From assembly GCA_033856025.1 (NCBI GenBank), contig JAWVFQ010000029.1, positions 1 through 64,000 on the forward strand: a stretch of 64,000 nt of DNA, read 5' to 3'. Source of the DNA: AC-38 sp033856025 (lineage in GTDB: Bacteria > Actinomycetota > Thermoleophilia > Solirubrobacterales > Solirubrobacteraceae). Under the pieces are notes generated by a model. It was not told where the DNA came from and made no database searches. It saw only the letters and a list, made by a program, of their open reading frames with translations. Made by a program: the position numbers and the translations under genes. Shown piece after piece: positions 15,257-24,603 of this stretch. How positions within the stretch are numbered: position 1 is the stretch's first letter; every line of letters begins with the position of its first letter.

Positions 15257-17056
15257 TCAGGCCACGGCCTGCTCGGCCCAGTCGCGGTGCAGGCGCCAGT
15301 AGGCGCCGCGGGCGGCGAGCAGCTCTTCGTGGGTCCCGCGCTCGGCGACTCCGCCGTTCTCCAGGACCACGATCTGGCCGGCGCGGCGGATCGTGGAGAG
15401 GCGGTGGGCGATGACGATCGCGGTGCGGCCGGCCAGCAGGCGGCGCAGGCCCTCCTCGATCCGGGACTCGGTGTGGACGTCGACGTTGGACGTGGCCTCG
15501 TCGAGGATCAGGATCCTCGGGTCGGCGATCAGCGCGCGGGCGAAGGCGATGAGCTGGCGCTGGCCGGCGCTCAGGTGGGACCCCCGCTCGCCCACCTCGG
15601 TGTCGTAGCCGTCCGCCAGCGCCTCCACGAACTCGTGCGCGCCCACGGCCCGGGCGGCGTCGGCGACCTCCTCGTCGGTCGCCTCCGGGCGGCCGAAGGC
15701 GATGTTGTCGCGGACCGAGCCGCTGAACAAAAAGCCCTCCTGCGGCACCACGCCGAGCTGCGAGCGCAGCGACTCCGCGCGCACGTCGCGCAGGTCGTGG
15801 CCGTCCACCGAGACGCTCCCCGACGTGGGGTCGTAGAAGCGGGCCACGAGCTTGGCCAGCGTGGACTTCCCGGCGCCCGTGGCGCCAACGAGCGCGACCG
15901 TCTGGCCGGGGGGGACCGAGAGCGAGACGTCGCGCAGCGCCCAGATCGGCTCGTCGTCGCCGGCCCGGTAGCAGAAGGACACGTCGTCGAAGCGCACCTC
16001 GCCGCGCAGGCGACCCAGCGTCAGCGCGTCGGGCTTGTCCACCAGGTCCGGCGACTCGTCGAGCAGCTCGAAGATCTTGTCCAGCGCCGCCATGCCGGAC
16101 TGATAGGTGGTGTAGAGCTGCGACAGCTGCTGGATGGGGTCGAAGAAGTTGTTCAGCGCCGCCACGAACGCCACCAGCACGCCCACGGTCACGGCGCCCT
16201 GGATGGCCTGGTGGCCGCCGTAGAGCAGGATCCCCACCGTGGCCAGTGCGCTCATCAGCTCGATCGCCGGGAAGTACGCGGCGTTGAGGTAGACGGTCTT
16301 CATGTTGGCCTGGCGGTTGTCCTCATTGAGGTCGGAGAACCGGTCGACGTGGCGGCGCTCCTGCCCGAACGCCCGCACGACGCGCACGCCCGACAGCGTC
16401 TCCTGGAGGTACGACGTGATCCAGGCGATCTTCTCGCGGGTGATCCGGTAGGCGTCGGCCGAGGCGATCCGGAACGCCAGCGATCCCAGCAGGACCACCG
16501 GCACGATCAGGAACGTGAGCAGCGCCAGCTCGACGTCGAGCACCAGCAGGATCGCGATCGTCCCCAGCAGCGTCAGGGAGGACTGGAACAGGGTCACCAC
16601 GCCGTCCGAGACGAGCTGATCGAGCGCCTGGACGTCGTTGGTCATCCGCGACACCAGCACGCCCGCGCGCTTGCGCGAGTAGAAGCCGATCGACAGCGTC
16701 TGGAGGTGCTCGAAGATGCGGATGCGCAGGTCCTGCAGCGCGCGCTGGCCCACCCAGCCCACGAGGTAGGTCTGCAGCGCGCTCGCCGCCCACAGGACCA
16801 GCGACGTCCCGATGAACCCCAGGACGATCCAGTTCAGGGCCGCGAGGTCGCCCGCCACGATCCCGTTGTCGATGGCCAGCTTGGCCAGCGGCGCCGGCGC
16901 CAGGGCGGCGGCCGTTCCCAGCACGAGGGCCACGAACATCGCCGCCACACGCCAGCGGTAGGGGCGCAGCAGCTCGATCAGGCCGCGCAGCTTGCGCCCG
17001 CGCCCGCTCGTGCCGCGCAGCCGGCGCAGGACGTCCTCGCGGACCGGGCCCCTCAC
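15257..17056 (-). CDS. ABC exporter half-transporter, canonical ATPase subunit
   Basis: A 599-residue type IV ABC exporter half. A six-helix transmembrane domain (about 30-330) is followed by an ATPase domain with Walker A GATGAGKS (391-398), Q-loop Gln439, signature LSAGQ (495-499), Walker B LILDE with catalytic Glu520, and H-loop His551. All catalytic residues are intact, but the signature deviates (LSAGQ rather than LSGGQ). The GTG start overlaps the stop of the partner gene as GTGA, so the two are made together as a heterodimer. Likely cargo is a lipid or drug-like compound, inferred from the family. Confidence 0.9.
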   Translation of the reverse strand: MRGPVREDVLRRLRGTSGRGRKLRGLIELLRPYRWRVAAMFVALVLGTAAALAPAPLAKLAIDNGIVAGDLAALNWIVLGFIGTSLVLWAASALQTYLVGWVGQRALQDLRIRIFEHLQTLSIGFYSRKRAGVLVSRMTNDVQALDQLVSDGVVTLFQSSLTLLGTIAILLVLDVELALLTFLIVPVVLLGSLAFRIASADAYRITREKIAWITSYLQETLSGVRVVRAFGQERRHVDRFSDLNEDNRQANMKTVYLNAAYFPAIELMSALATVGILLYGGHQAIQGAVTVGVLVAFVAALNNFFDPIQQLSQLYTTYQSGMAALDKIFELLDESPDLVDKPDALTLGRLRGEVRFDDVSFCYRAGDDEPIWALRDVSLSVPPGQTVALVGATGAGKSTLAKLVARFYDPTSGSVSVDGHDLRDVRAESLRSQLGVVPQEGFLFSGSVRDNIAFGRPEATDEEVADAARAVGAHEFVEALADGYDTEVGERGSHLSAGQRQLIAFARALIADPRILILDEATSNVDVHTESRIEEGLRRLLAGRTAIVIAHRLSTIRRAGQIVVLENGGVAERGTHEELLAARGAYWRLHRDWAEQAVA

Positions 17057-18822
17057 AGCCCCGCCACCTCGGGCTCGAGCGGCTTCTCGGTGAGGAAGAC
17101 CTGGTCCGGGAGGCCCTTCTCCACGATCTCGCGGTACAGCTCGGACTCGGTGACCAGCCGCTCGTGGGGCCCGCGGGCGATCAGCCGCCCGCCCTCCAGC
17201 ACGGCGATCTCGTCGGCCAGCGAGATGGTGGACAGGCGGTGCGCGACGATGAAGGTCGTGCGGCCGGCCATGACCTCGCGCAGGGCGCCCTTGATCTCCT
17301 GCTCCGTCGAGGCGTCGACCGACGACGTGGCGTCGTCCAGGATGAGGATGCGCGGATCGGCCAGGATGGCCCGGGCGATGGCCAGGCGCTGGCGCTGGCC
17401 GCCCGAGAGCGTGAGGCCGCGCTCGCCGATCAGCGTGTCGTAGCCGTCGGGGAGCGCCCGCACGAAGCCGTCCGCCTGGGCGCGGCGTCCCGCCGCCTCG
17501 ACCTCCTCGCGCGTGGCGCCGGGCCGGGCGTAGGCGATGTTCTCGTGCACCGAGGCCGAGAACAGAAAGGGGTCGTCGGTGACCAGCGCGACGGAGTGGC
17601 GCAGGGAGGCCATGTCGACCTCGGCCACGTCCGCGCCGTCCACCAGCACGGCCCCCGAGTCCACGTCGTAGAGCCGCGGGATGAGCGAGACGAGCGTCGT
17701 CTTGCCCGACGCCGTGCCGCCGACCAGGGCCAGCGTCGTCCCGGCCGCCACGTCCAGCGACACGTCGCGCAGCGCCGGCGTGACGGCGCCGGGGTAGGTC
17801 ATCGTGACCCCGCGCAGCTCGACGTGCCCGTCGCCCGCGGGCAGCGGCGGGGCGCCGGGCGGCGCAGTCATGGCCGGGGCGCGGTCGAGGATCTCGAACA
17901 CGCGCGCGCCCGACGCCACGGCGCGCTGGGCCATCCCCAGGAAGATCCCCAGCGAGCGCATGGGGGAGATGAGCATCAGCAGGTAGGCGTAGAACGCGGT
18001 GAACTCGCCGATGGTCAGCGAGCCGTGGACCACCCGGCGCCCACCGAAGAACAGGATCGCCGCCAGCCCCAGGCTGGGCAGGAACCCGATGAACGGGTTG
18101 TAGAACGCGCGCAGCCGCGTCGAGAGCATGGCCTGGTCGAACACGCGCGTGACGCTGTGGCGGAACTTCGCGACCTGGTGGCTCTCGCGAGCGAAGGCCT
18201 TGACCACCCGGATCCCCGAGACGTTCTCCTCGGCGGTCGCCGTCAGCTCGGCGATGCGCTGCTGGACCTCCTGGAGCGCCGGGCGGTTGCGGCGCCCGTA
18301 GCGCCAGCCGATGACCACGACGAAGGGGACGGGCGCCAGCGCGATCGCGGCCAGGCCGGGGTCCAGCACCAGCATGGCCGCCGCGCCGATCCCCAGCGTG
18401 AGGAAGGACTGGAGCAGGAAGACGAGGCCGTAGCCGAGGAAGAACCGCACCGCCTGGAGGTCGACCGTGGCGCGCGACATCAGCTGCCCGGTCTGCTGGC
18501 CGTCGAAGAAGCCCAGCTCCAGGCTCTGGAGGTGGGAGTACATGCGGTTGCGCAGGTCGAACTCGACGCCGAGGGACACGCGCCCGGCGATCAGCCGCCG
18601 GGCCACGGTCAGGACCAGCCGGGCCAGGCCCGCGCCGGCGATGGCCAGTCCGACCAGGGTGAGTCCATGGCGGTCGTGCTGCTGGATCTGGTCGACCGCC
18701 CGGCCGGTCAGCCAGGGGATGGCCACCGTCCCGACGATGGCCAGCGACGCCAGGCCCAGCGACCACAGCACTCCCCGCCGATACGGACGCAGGAAGCCGA
18801 GCAGCCGAATGAAGGTGCGCAT
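17053..18822 (-). CDS. ABC exporter half-transporter, degenerate ATPase subunit
   Basis: A 589-residue ABC exporter half with transmembrane helices in about 1-310. Walker A GGTASGKTT is at 368-376 and signature LSGGQ at 472-476. The Walker B end is LILDD, so the catalytic Glu is Asp497, and the Q-loop Gln is replaced by Asp416 (VTDDP). These are the substitutions of the degenerate site in asymmetric heterodimers such as TM287/288 or BmrCD. Its own LSGGQ would complete the partner's active site. The ATG lies inside an inverted repeat and 9 bases after a TATACT element, so the transcript is probably near-leaderless and locally regulated. Confidence 0.9.
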   Translation of the reverse strand: MRTFIRLLGFLRPYRRGVLWSLGLASLAIVGTVAIPWLTGRAVDQIQQHDRHGLTLVGLAIAGAGLARLVLTVARRLIAGRVSLGVEFDLRNRMYSHLQSLELGFFDGQQTGQLMSRATVDLQAVRFFLGYGLVFLLQSFLTLGIGAAAMLVLDPGLAAIALAPVPFVVVIGWRYGRRNRPALQEVQQRIAELTATAEENVSGIRVVKAFARESHQVAKFRHSVTRVFDQAMLSTRLRAFYNPFIGFLPSLGLAAILFFGGRRVVHGSLTIGEFTAFYAYLLMLISPMRSLGIFLGMAQRAVASGARVFEILDRAPAMTAPPGAPPLPAGDGHVELRGVTMTYPGAVTPALRDVSLDVAAGTTLALVGGTASGKTTLVSLIPRLYDVDSGAVLVDGADVAEVDMASLRHSVALVTDDPFLFSASVHENIAYARPGATREEVEAAGRRAQADGFVRALPDGYDTLIGERGLTLSGGQRQRLAIARAILADPRILILDDATSSVDASTEQEIKGALREVMAGRTTFIVAHRLSTISLADEIAVLEGGRLIARGPHERLVTESELYREIVEKGLPDQVFLTEKPLEPEVAGL

Positions 18823-18837
18823 ACTTCAGAAAGTATA
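18821..18837 (-). promoter_or_regulatory. operator-like inverted repeat over the -10 and start of the ABC exporter
   Basis: A perfect inverted repeat ATACTT-CAGA-AAGTAT occupies 18821-18836. On the minus strand it contains TATACT (18837-18832), a good -10 hexamer, ending 9 bases before the exporter ATG at 18822. A repressor bound here would cover the promoter and the start codon at once. No regulator gene is adjacent, so the regulator is unknown. Confidence 0.5.
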
Positions 18838-18848
18838 GTGAGCGAGGG

Positions 18849-21080
18849 TCAGCCCAGGCGCAGCGTGTGCGCCCCGGGCGAGCCCAGGTTCACCGTGACC
18901 TGGATCGATCCGTCCCGCGCGCGTACCAGCGTCGCCGGGCGCCCGTCCAGCGTGGCGCGCACCCGGCGGTGCCACACGCCGTCCAGGCGGATCCGCGTCG
19001 TGCCGTCGCCCTGCAGCGACGCCGTGACGGGAAGCTGAGTCTTCAGTCCCATGAGCCCGGCCCGGAAGGTGATCGCGGACAGGTTGGCCAGCCGGGCGTC
19101 GAACCCGTTGTCGCGCGCGATCGGCGCGCCGTTCTCCACGTGCTGGCCGCTCACGACGGCCGGCGAGACGCCGGTCTCGGCCTCCGACGCCGACGGCGGG
19201 TCCGCCACGACGCGGCGCTTGAAGCCGCCGCGCGCGTGGTTGGTGGCCCACACCTCGCCGAAGGAGTCGACGGCCCGCGCGTCGCGGACGTCCATCTCGT
19301 CCACCCAGTAAGCGCCGTCGAAGCGCAGCCCGTACTTGGGCAGGTCCATGGACGGGTAGCGCTTGTAGCGCACCTCGGCCGGGCGCAGGTCGCGCCGGGC
19401 GTCCCCGAACCAGGCCGTGGGCCGGCGGCCGATCGTGTCGGCCACCACGTAGGAGAAATGCTCGTCGCCGTTGTGCTGGTAGAAGCGATAGTGGTTGCCG
19501 GCCGCGGCGAACGTCTCGATCTGCTTCTGCACGGCGCCGATGAACACCAGCTCGTCCGCCGTGGAGTCGGTCATCTCGTAGGGCAGGTTCAGGGCGTTGT
19601 CGACGATCAGCGTCGTCCAGCCGGGGATGCGCCACTCGGGCGTGGAGCGCGGCTGGGGCTCCGGTGGGAACCAGGCGAAGTAGGCGGGCGGGCCCACGTA
19701 GAGCGACACGCGCGCGAAGGCGTCGGGCATCAGCAGGCCGAGCCGGTAGGACAGATAGCCGCCCATCGAGTAGCCGCCGAGCGTCGTGCGCTCGGGGTCG
19801 GGGTGGAAGCGGCGCCGGACGTCGCGCCACGCCTCCAGGACGTCGACCAGCGACGTGTCGAGGTACCACGAGTCGGTGCCGCGCCCCAGCGGCGTGAACA
19901 CGATGGCGTCGCGCTGCTCGGACATGATCCGCATCGAGTCCGGCGAGACCGTGCGGTAGAGGTTCTGGCCGTAGCCCTGCGGGTGGCCCCACAGGACGAG
20001 CGGCTTGCGCGACCCGGCGGCCCGCCACCCCGGCGGGATCCACACCCCATAGGGCTGCCACGGCGATCGGTAGGCGGCGCGCGGATAGCCGGCCAGGCCG
20101 CTGGACTCGGGCGGCGAGTCCTGCTTGAGGTCGATCCCCTCGCCCAGGTCCATGCTCGACCGGAAGATCGCGTTGTAGTAGCCGGGCTCGATCTTGAACG
20201 CCTTGGAGCGGCGCTCGCGCAGGGCCTGCACGTCGAGGGGCAGCGCGAAGGCGCCGATGTCGCCCCGGGCCAGCTGCTGGGCCTGGCGGTGGTCGCCCCA
20301 GTGGTCGACCAGCCGTGGCCAGTCGTCGTCGCCGGGCATGGCCACGTCGAAGGCGGCGGGGCCGGAGCCCTGCGGGGCGAAGCCGCCGGTGGCGCTCGCC
20401 ACCCCCGTGGCCACCCACATGCGCGCGCCGGGCGCCAGGGTCCCCAGCGCGGAGAGCGGGACGGCGGCCTCGACGGCGTTCTCGGTCAGGTTGGCGCCGA
20501 CGCGGATCGGGGTGCGGGCGCCCGCGGCGTCGGTCACGTGGCCCGCCGCGCCGGTGAAGGTGACGAAGCGGTCGGCGCCCATGCCGCGCAGCCCGGCCCC
20601 GTCGGGCCAGGCCGCCGCGCCGGTGGCGGCATTGCCGTCGGTGTCGATCGCCACGGTCACCACCGCGGCGTCGGGCACGAGCATGGTCTCCAGGCCGGCC
20701 AGCAGGTAGATGCCGCGCGCATCCGCCGCCACGCGAAGCTCGCGCAGGTCGGCGGCGTTGTAGCCGTAGCGCGCCGCGTCGGGCGGGTAGCGGTAGTCGC
20801 CGGTGGTCACCGCCGTGCTGCCCGAGAAGTCGGGCTGGTCGGGGTTGCCGTTGAGATCGGCGCCGTAGTCGTCGTAAAGGAAGTCGGTGTAGATCAGCTC
20901 GCCGCGCGACAGCTGCGAGCGACCGGCCAGGTTGGTGGGCGTGCCGCGCCACTCGCCGAGGTTCCCGTCGGCGCTGAACACCGGAGCGGGATGCGAGCGC
21001 ACGCGACTCGGCTGCGCCTGCGCGGCCGCCGCCCCGGCCAGCAGGGCGGCCACGGCGAGGAGGGATGTCAGCGGTCTCAC
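18849..21080 (-). CDS. secreted alpha/beta-hydrolase (esterase/peptidase-like)
   Basis: A 743-residue exported protein. After a signal peptide (hydrophobic LLAVAALLAGAAAAQA) comes a beta-rich N-terminal region resembling the CBM9/DOMON-type domains that precede secreted hydrolases (about 25-260). An alpha/beta-hydrolase domain with nucleophile elbow GGYSMGGYLS follows in the middle. The Asp of WTTLIVDN and the His of NGDEHFSY are candidate triad members. The C-terminus is another small beta domain. GTG 21080 is chosen because the signal peptide follows directly and TAGATT ends 7 bases upstream. The substrate is unknown. The gene stops 26 bases before the ABC exporter start on the same strand. 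Confidence 0.75.
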   Translation of the reverse strand: MRPLTSLLAVAALLAGAAAAQAQPSRVRSHPAPVFSADGNLGEWRGTPTNLAGRSQLSRGELIYTDFLYDDYGADLNGNPDQPDFSGSTAVTTGDYRYPPDAARYGYNAADLRELRVAADARGIYLLAGLETMLVPDAAVVTVAIDTDGNAATGAAAWPDGAGLRGMGADRFVTFTGAAGHVTDAAGARTPIRVGANLTENAVEAAVPLSALGTLAPGARMWVATGVASATGGFAPQGSGPAAFDVAMPGDDDWPRLVDHWGDHRQAQQLARGDIGAFALPLDVQALRERRSKAFKIEPGYYNAIFRSSMDLGEGIDLKQDSPPESSGLAGYPRAAYRSPWQPYGVWIPPGWRAAGSRKPLVLWGHPQGYGQNLYRTVSPDSMRIMSEQRDAIVFTPLGRGTDSWYLDTSLVDVLEAWRDVRRRFHPDPERTTLGGYSMGGYLSYRLGLLMPDAFARVSLYVGPPAYFAWFPPEPQPRSTPEWRIPGWTTLIVDNALNLPYEMTDSTADELVFIGAVQKQIETFAAAGNHYRFYQHNGDEHFSYVVADTIGRRPTAWFGDARRDLRPAEVRYKRYPSMDLPKYGLRFDGAYWVDEMDVRDARAVDSFGEVWATNHARGGFKRRVVADPPSASEAETGVSPAVVSGQHVENGAPIARDNGFDARLANLSAITFRAGLMGLKTQLPVTASLQGDGTTRIRLDGVWHRRVRATLDGRPATLVRARDGSIQVTVNLGSPGAHTLRLG

Positions 21081-21087
21081 GTCCTCA

Positions 21088-21122
21088 AATCTATGCCTGT
21101 GCGGTCCGGTGCGCGCCATACT
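21088..21122. promoter_or_regulatory. divergent leaderless-type promoters
   Basis: Leftward, TAGATT (21093-21088) ends 7 bases before GTG 21080 of the secreted hydrolase. Rightward, CATACT (21117-21122) ends 6 bases before ATG 21129 of the small CxxC protein. Both placements match leaderless transcription starts. No convincing -35 boxes are visible. Confidence 0.35.
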
Positions 21123-21128
21123 CGTCCC

Positions 21129-21296
21129 ATGGCCCGTTCGCGCGCCGGCCTCTGCGACGCATGCCGCCACCAGCGGATCGTGCGCAACACACGCGGCTCG
21201 GCGTTCTCGCTGTGCGAGCGCTCGCGGACCGAGCCCGAGTACCCCCGCTACCCGCGACTGCCGGTGACGTCGTGTCCCGGCTACGAGAAACGCTGA
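21129..21296 (+). CDS. small CxxC zinc-ribbon-like protein (55 aa)
   Basis: A 55-residue protein with CDAC near the N-terminus, a central RGSAFSLC and a late SCPGY: four cysteines spaced like a small zinc ribbon. The pattern of CxxC, then RNTRGSAFSLC, resembles a short conserved bacterial protein family of unknown function that I recall but cannot name. The stop overlaps the next start by one base (TGATG), and a CATACT element ends 6 bases before the ATG. Role unknown; metal binding is inferred from the Cys spacing. Confidence 0.65.
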   Translation: MARSRAGLCDACRHQRIVRNTRGSAFSLCERSRTEPEYPRYPRLPVTSCPGYEKR

Positions 21297-22069
21297 TGCG
21301 CCGGGCTCCCGTCGTGCTGCTCGCGCTGCTCTCCCTCGGCCTCGCCGTGGCGCTGGCCGTCGTGCTGCTGGGCGACGACGACGAGGGCGAGGGCGCCGGC
21401 GCCGCCCGCGCACCGGCGACGCGCACGGTGGCGGGGCCGCCGCCGGCCCTGCGCGGCGGTCAGGCGCTGCGCCGTCGCGCGGTGCTGCCGCTGGCGCTGC
21501 GCCGCCGGGGCGTGACGCGGCGCCGCGCGGCGGTCGCGGTCGCGGGCAAGGCCGACGCGCCCGGCGAGCCCCTGTTCATCGCCGTGACCGTCGAGGGCCA
21601 GACGGGCGAGTGGAACGGCCAGTCGCGGGCCTACCTGGCGTCGTCGAGCTTCAAGCGTTCCGGCGTCCTCATCGTCCAGCCCGACGGGAACTTCGGCCTG
21701 CTCGCGGGCGGGCTGGCCGAGACCACCGCGGGCCGGATCGCCTTCGTCACCAACTCCAGCGTGTTCCGCTGGGTGCGAGGCATCTCGCCCGTGGTCTGGC
21801 AGGCCGCCGTCCCCGTGGCCACGGTGACCGTGGACCCGGCCCAGGCCACCCTCCAGGCGGTGCTCGGCCCGCGCGCCTCGACGGTCGTCAACAACAACTT
21901 CAACGTCCGTCCCGGCCTGGTGTCGCCCCGGACGATCACGCAGGGCCGGGCGCAGCTGCGCTTCACCGACGGTCACGTCGACGGCCAGTTCGAGCTCTAC
22001 GGCGGCGGGTTCATCGAGCCGGGCAACTCGTTCCCCGTCGACGTCTACCGCGCGACGGTGCACCGCTGA
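21296..22069 (+). CDS. membrane-anchored hypothetical protein
   Basis: A 257-residue protein. An N-terminal hydrophobic segment (about 5-25, LLALLSLGLAVALAVVLL) is followed by an acidic GDDDEGEG linker and then a basic Arg-rich stretch. The rest is a beta-rich external domain. The helix probably acts as a signal anchor. I recognise no known domain. Translation is coupled to the upstream 55-residue CxxC protein through TGATG. It ends 3 bases from the convergent PD40 gene. Confidence 0.65.
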   Translation: MRRAPVVLLALLSLGLAVALAVVLLGDDDEGEGAGAARAPATRTVAGPPPALRGGQALRRRAVLPLALRRRGVTRRRAAVAVAGKADAPGEPLFIAVTVEGQTGEWNGQSRAYLASSSFKRSGVLIVQPDGNFGLLAGGLAETTAGRIAFVTNSSVFRWVRGISPVVWQAAVPVATVTVDPAQATLQAVLGPRASTVVNNNFNVRPGLVSPRTITQGRAQLRFTDGHVDGQFELYGGGFIEPGNSFPVDVYRATVHR

Positions 22070-22072
22070 GGC

Positions 22073-23710
22073 TCAGCCGGGCGGGCGCGCCGGCGGGCAG
22101 GCGATCGTCGCCACGGTGCCCAGCGGCCGCAGCGCGCGGGCGAACGCCAGCCGGAACCGCACTCGGCCCACCCCGACGTGCAGCCGCCCGGCGGTCTCCC
22201 GGACGCTGCGCAGCCGCGCGTGGAGCGCGACGGTCCGGTCGAGCGCGCGCTTGAAGGCGCGCGGCAGCACCGGCGCGGCCAGGGGCTGAGAGGCATCCGG
22301 CGCGCCGTAGGGCCGCAGGGCGAGCACGACCGGCTCGAGCTTGGGGTAGGCATCGTCCTCGGTGTAGTTCCCCAGCCCCGAGACCGAGACGTCCATCGGA
22401 CCGGCCAGGATCGAGACGCCTGCCTCGCCGTCGTACGACGCGACGAGCGTGCCCCGGACGTTGCGCAGGTGCCGCGCCTGCGCCAGCTCCACCTCATAGG
22501 TGCCCGCGACGACGTCATCGCACGCCGGCGTCGTGCTGATCTGCAGCGAGCCCGGGCAGTCCGCCGGCTGGAACGCGGCGCAGTCGCCGTACTCCACGAA
22601 GCCGTGGCCCTGGAGGATGTCCACCTCGGACGCCAGCAGGTTCCCGAATACCGGCCCGAGCCAGTGCGATCCGCGGGCGCCGAACCGGGCCAGCGTCTCC
22701 GGTGGGAACTCCACGAGCGCCGGCCGGCCCGCCGCACCGCACGCGCCGGGCGCGGTGTCGCCGCCCGCGCGGCTCCACTCCGGACCGGTGCTTGCCGGCG
22801 CGCCGTTCGTCAGCCACGTCAGGCAGCGCCCGTCGACGCCGACGGTGTGAACCTCGGCGTTGAGCTCGGGGAACGCCCCCGGGTAGTTGCGGTCGCTCTG
22901 GAAGGCGATCCGCGTGCCATCGGGCGACCAAGCGGGTGCGTCGTCATGGCCCCGGCGGCGGGTGAGACGCACCGGATGCGTCCCGTCGGCGTCGTAGAGG
23001 TAGATCTCCCCGTCGTAGCCGTCCTCGTCCGAGCCGAGCTGGTGGGTGCCGTTGTGGTCGCGCACGCTGGACACGGCCAGCCGGCGGCCGTCCGGCGACC
23101 AGGCCGGCGAGTCGGCGTCGCGGATCAGCCGGCGCCGTCCGCGGCCGTCCGGCCGCACGGTCCACACGGAAGCGGTCAGGCGGCTGCGGGCGTCGTAGCC
23201 GTACTCGACGTAGGCGATGCGGCTCCCGTCCGGCGACCAGGCGGGCGAGCCGACGGCGTGAAAGTAGGGCAGGAGGCGCCGGCGCACGAGCGTCCGGGCG
23301 CCGCGGCCGTCGGCGGCCACGGTCATGACCGCGCTCCCGCGCTGCATGTACCGGGTGAATGCAAGCCGGCTCCCGTCCGGCGACCAGTCGGGCGACCCGT
23401 CCGCCACGCCGCGCGGACTCGGCAACGCCACCGGCGCGCCGCCGGCGGCCATCACATGCACCTGGGCGTGGTCGCCCGACTCGCCCGGAAGGTCGAACCA
23501 GCGCGCGAACGCCAACCGGCTCCCGTCGCGCGACCAGGCGGCGTTGAAGTCGCTCTCGCGCGGCCCCGGCGTCGTGAGCGGCGCGCGGTTGGCGCCGGTG
23601 GCGTCGATCTCCCACAGGCGGCCCAGGTGCTCGTAGACGATCCGCGCGGGGGCGGCCGCGGCGGCGGCCGGGAGGGCGAGCAGCGCCGCCGCCAGCGCCC
23701 CCACGGTCAC
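22073..23710 (-). CDS. secreted TolB-like PD40 beta-propeller protein
   Basis: A 545-residue exported protein with signal peptide TVGALAAALLALPAAAAAAP. Five to six PD40 repeats (AWSPDGSRLAF pattern) span about 30-330, forming a TolB-like propeller. The C-terminal 200 residues are a separate beta domain with FGARGSHWLG and ending in a basic region. GTG 23710 has GAGG 9 bases upstream and lies 11 bases after the upstream gene's stop. It is the last gene of the FtsH-like operon, so it may bind or present substrates on the outside for that membrane machine. This is inference. Confidence 0.75.
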   Translation of the reverse strand: MTVGALAAALLALPAAAAAAPARIVYEHLGRLWEIDATGANRAPLTTPGPRESDFNAAWSRDGSRLAFARWFDLPGESGDHAQVHVMAAGGAPVALPSPRGVADGSPDWSPDGSRLAFTRYMQRGSAVMTVAADGRGARTLVRRRLLPYFHAVGSPAWSPDGSRIAYVEYGYDARSRLTASVWTVRPDGRGRRRLIRDADSPAWSPDGRRLAVSSVRDHNGTHQLGSDEDGYDGEIYLYDADGTHPVRLTRRRGHDDAPAWSPDGTRIAFQSDRNYPGAFPELNAEVHTVGVDGRCLTWLTNGAPASTGPEWSRAGGDTAPGACGAAGRPALVEFPPETLARFGARGSHWLGPVFGNLLASEVDILQGHGFVEYGDCAAFQPADCPGSLQISTTPACDDVVAGTYEVELAQARHLRNVRGTLVASYDGEAGVSILAGPMDVSVSGLGNYTEDDAYPKLEPVVLALRPYGAPDASQPLAAPVLPRAFKRALDRTVALHARLRSVRETAGRLHVGVGRVRFRLAFARALRPLGTVATIACPPARPPG

Positions 23711-23721
23711 GGCGCGGCGCC

Positions 23722-24603
23722 TCAGGACGATGGCAGCGCCTGGAGCACCAGGAACGCGGTGAGGTCCTGGCCCTGCTGGAACGTGTAGCGGAAGATGTTG
23801 TCGGAGGTCAGGCGCTGGATCAGGCCGGCCTCGGGGGAGTCGGGCAGCGCGTTGAGCGTCGGCGGCGGCGACGGCAGCGTCGTGCCGATCGGGTGGTCCA
23901 GCGTGGAGCGGTAGTCGCGCTTGCGGAAGAGCATCGCGTTCTCGGGCTTGCGCCCCGGCGACGGCGGCAGCAGCGCCACCACGTTCTTGACGCCGCCCAA
24001 ATAGCGGAACGAGTACAGCGCCAGCTCCAGGGCCTCGCGGCGCAGCAGCAGGAAGCGGGTGGTGGACGGCTTGCCCTTGTTGATCGCGCAGCGCGGGCCC
24101 AGGCCGCACAGCTGGTACATGACCGTCCGGCCCTTGACCTCGGACGCCCCGCCCTGCGTCTCGCGCGTGGCCAGGCGGACCGGGATGTCCAGGCCCGCCA
24201 CGCGCAGCGGCCCACCGGTCACCAGCACGAGCTGGTCGCCGCTGGACAGCCGGTAGCGCCCGCCGACGTGGGTGGCGATCTGCTCGGCGCCGTCGGTCGT
24301 GCTGTCCTTGGACGGCCGCCACGACGACCACGCCGGACCGTTCGTGGTGCCCGGGCCGCCGCCGGCGATGAGCAGTCCCGTGGCGGCCAGCGCGCCGATG
24401 GCCACGCCGATGAGCGCGCCGGTGATCATCCGGAAGCGCGGCGCGTAGGCCGAGGGCGGCTGGGCTCCGGTGGGGAAGCCGACCTCGGTGGACGGCGCGT
24501 CGTCCGCGACCGGCTCCGGCAGCGTCTCCGGCGCGCGCCGGGGGGCGGCGGGCAGCAGCTCGCCCTCCTCGGGGCGATCGGGACGGTCTAGACCTTCGGC
24601 CAC
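23722..24603 (-). CDS. single-pass membrane protein of the FtsH-like operon
   Basis: A 293-residue protein. The N-terminal 55 residues are acidic and proline-rich (cytoplasmic), followed by one transmembrane helix (about 58-80) and a 210-residue external domain of no family I recognise. Two cysteines there (LCGLGPRC) could form a disulfide. GTG 24603 is inside the 3' end of the FtsH-like gene (16-base overlap), so the two are coupled. It may be an accessory subunit or substrate-presenting partner of that protease; this is inferred only from gene order. Confidence 0.65.
   Translation of the reverse strand: MAEGLDRPDRPEEGELLPAAPRRAPETLPEPVADDAPSTEVGFPTGAQPPSAYAPRFRMITGALIGVAIGALAATGLLIAGGGPGTTNGPAWSSWRPSKDSTTDGAEQIATHVGGRYRLSSGDQLVLVTGGPLRVAGLDIPVRLATRETQGGASEVKGRTVMYQLCGLGPRCAINKGKPSTTRFLLLRREALELALYSFRYLGGVKNVVALLPPSPGRKPENAMLFRKRDYRSTLDHPIGTTLPSPPPTLNALPDSPEAGLIQRLTSDNIFRYTFQQGQDLTAFLVLQALPSS

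Noticed and set aside
17057..18766. N-terminal extension of the second ABC subunit
   Set aside because: The frame is open through the partner gene, but this region is out of frame with the partner's real sequence and Arg/Pro-rich. GTG 17056 with GTGA coupling is the natural start.
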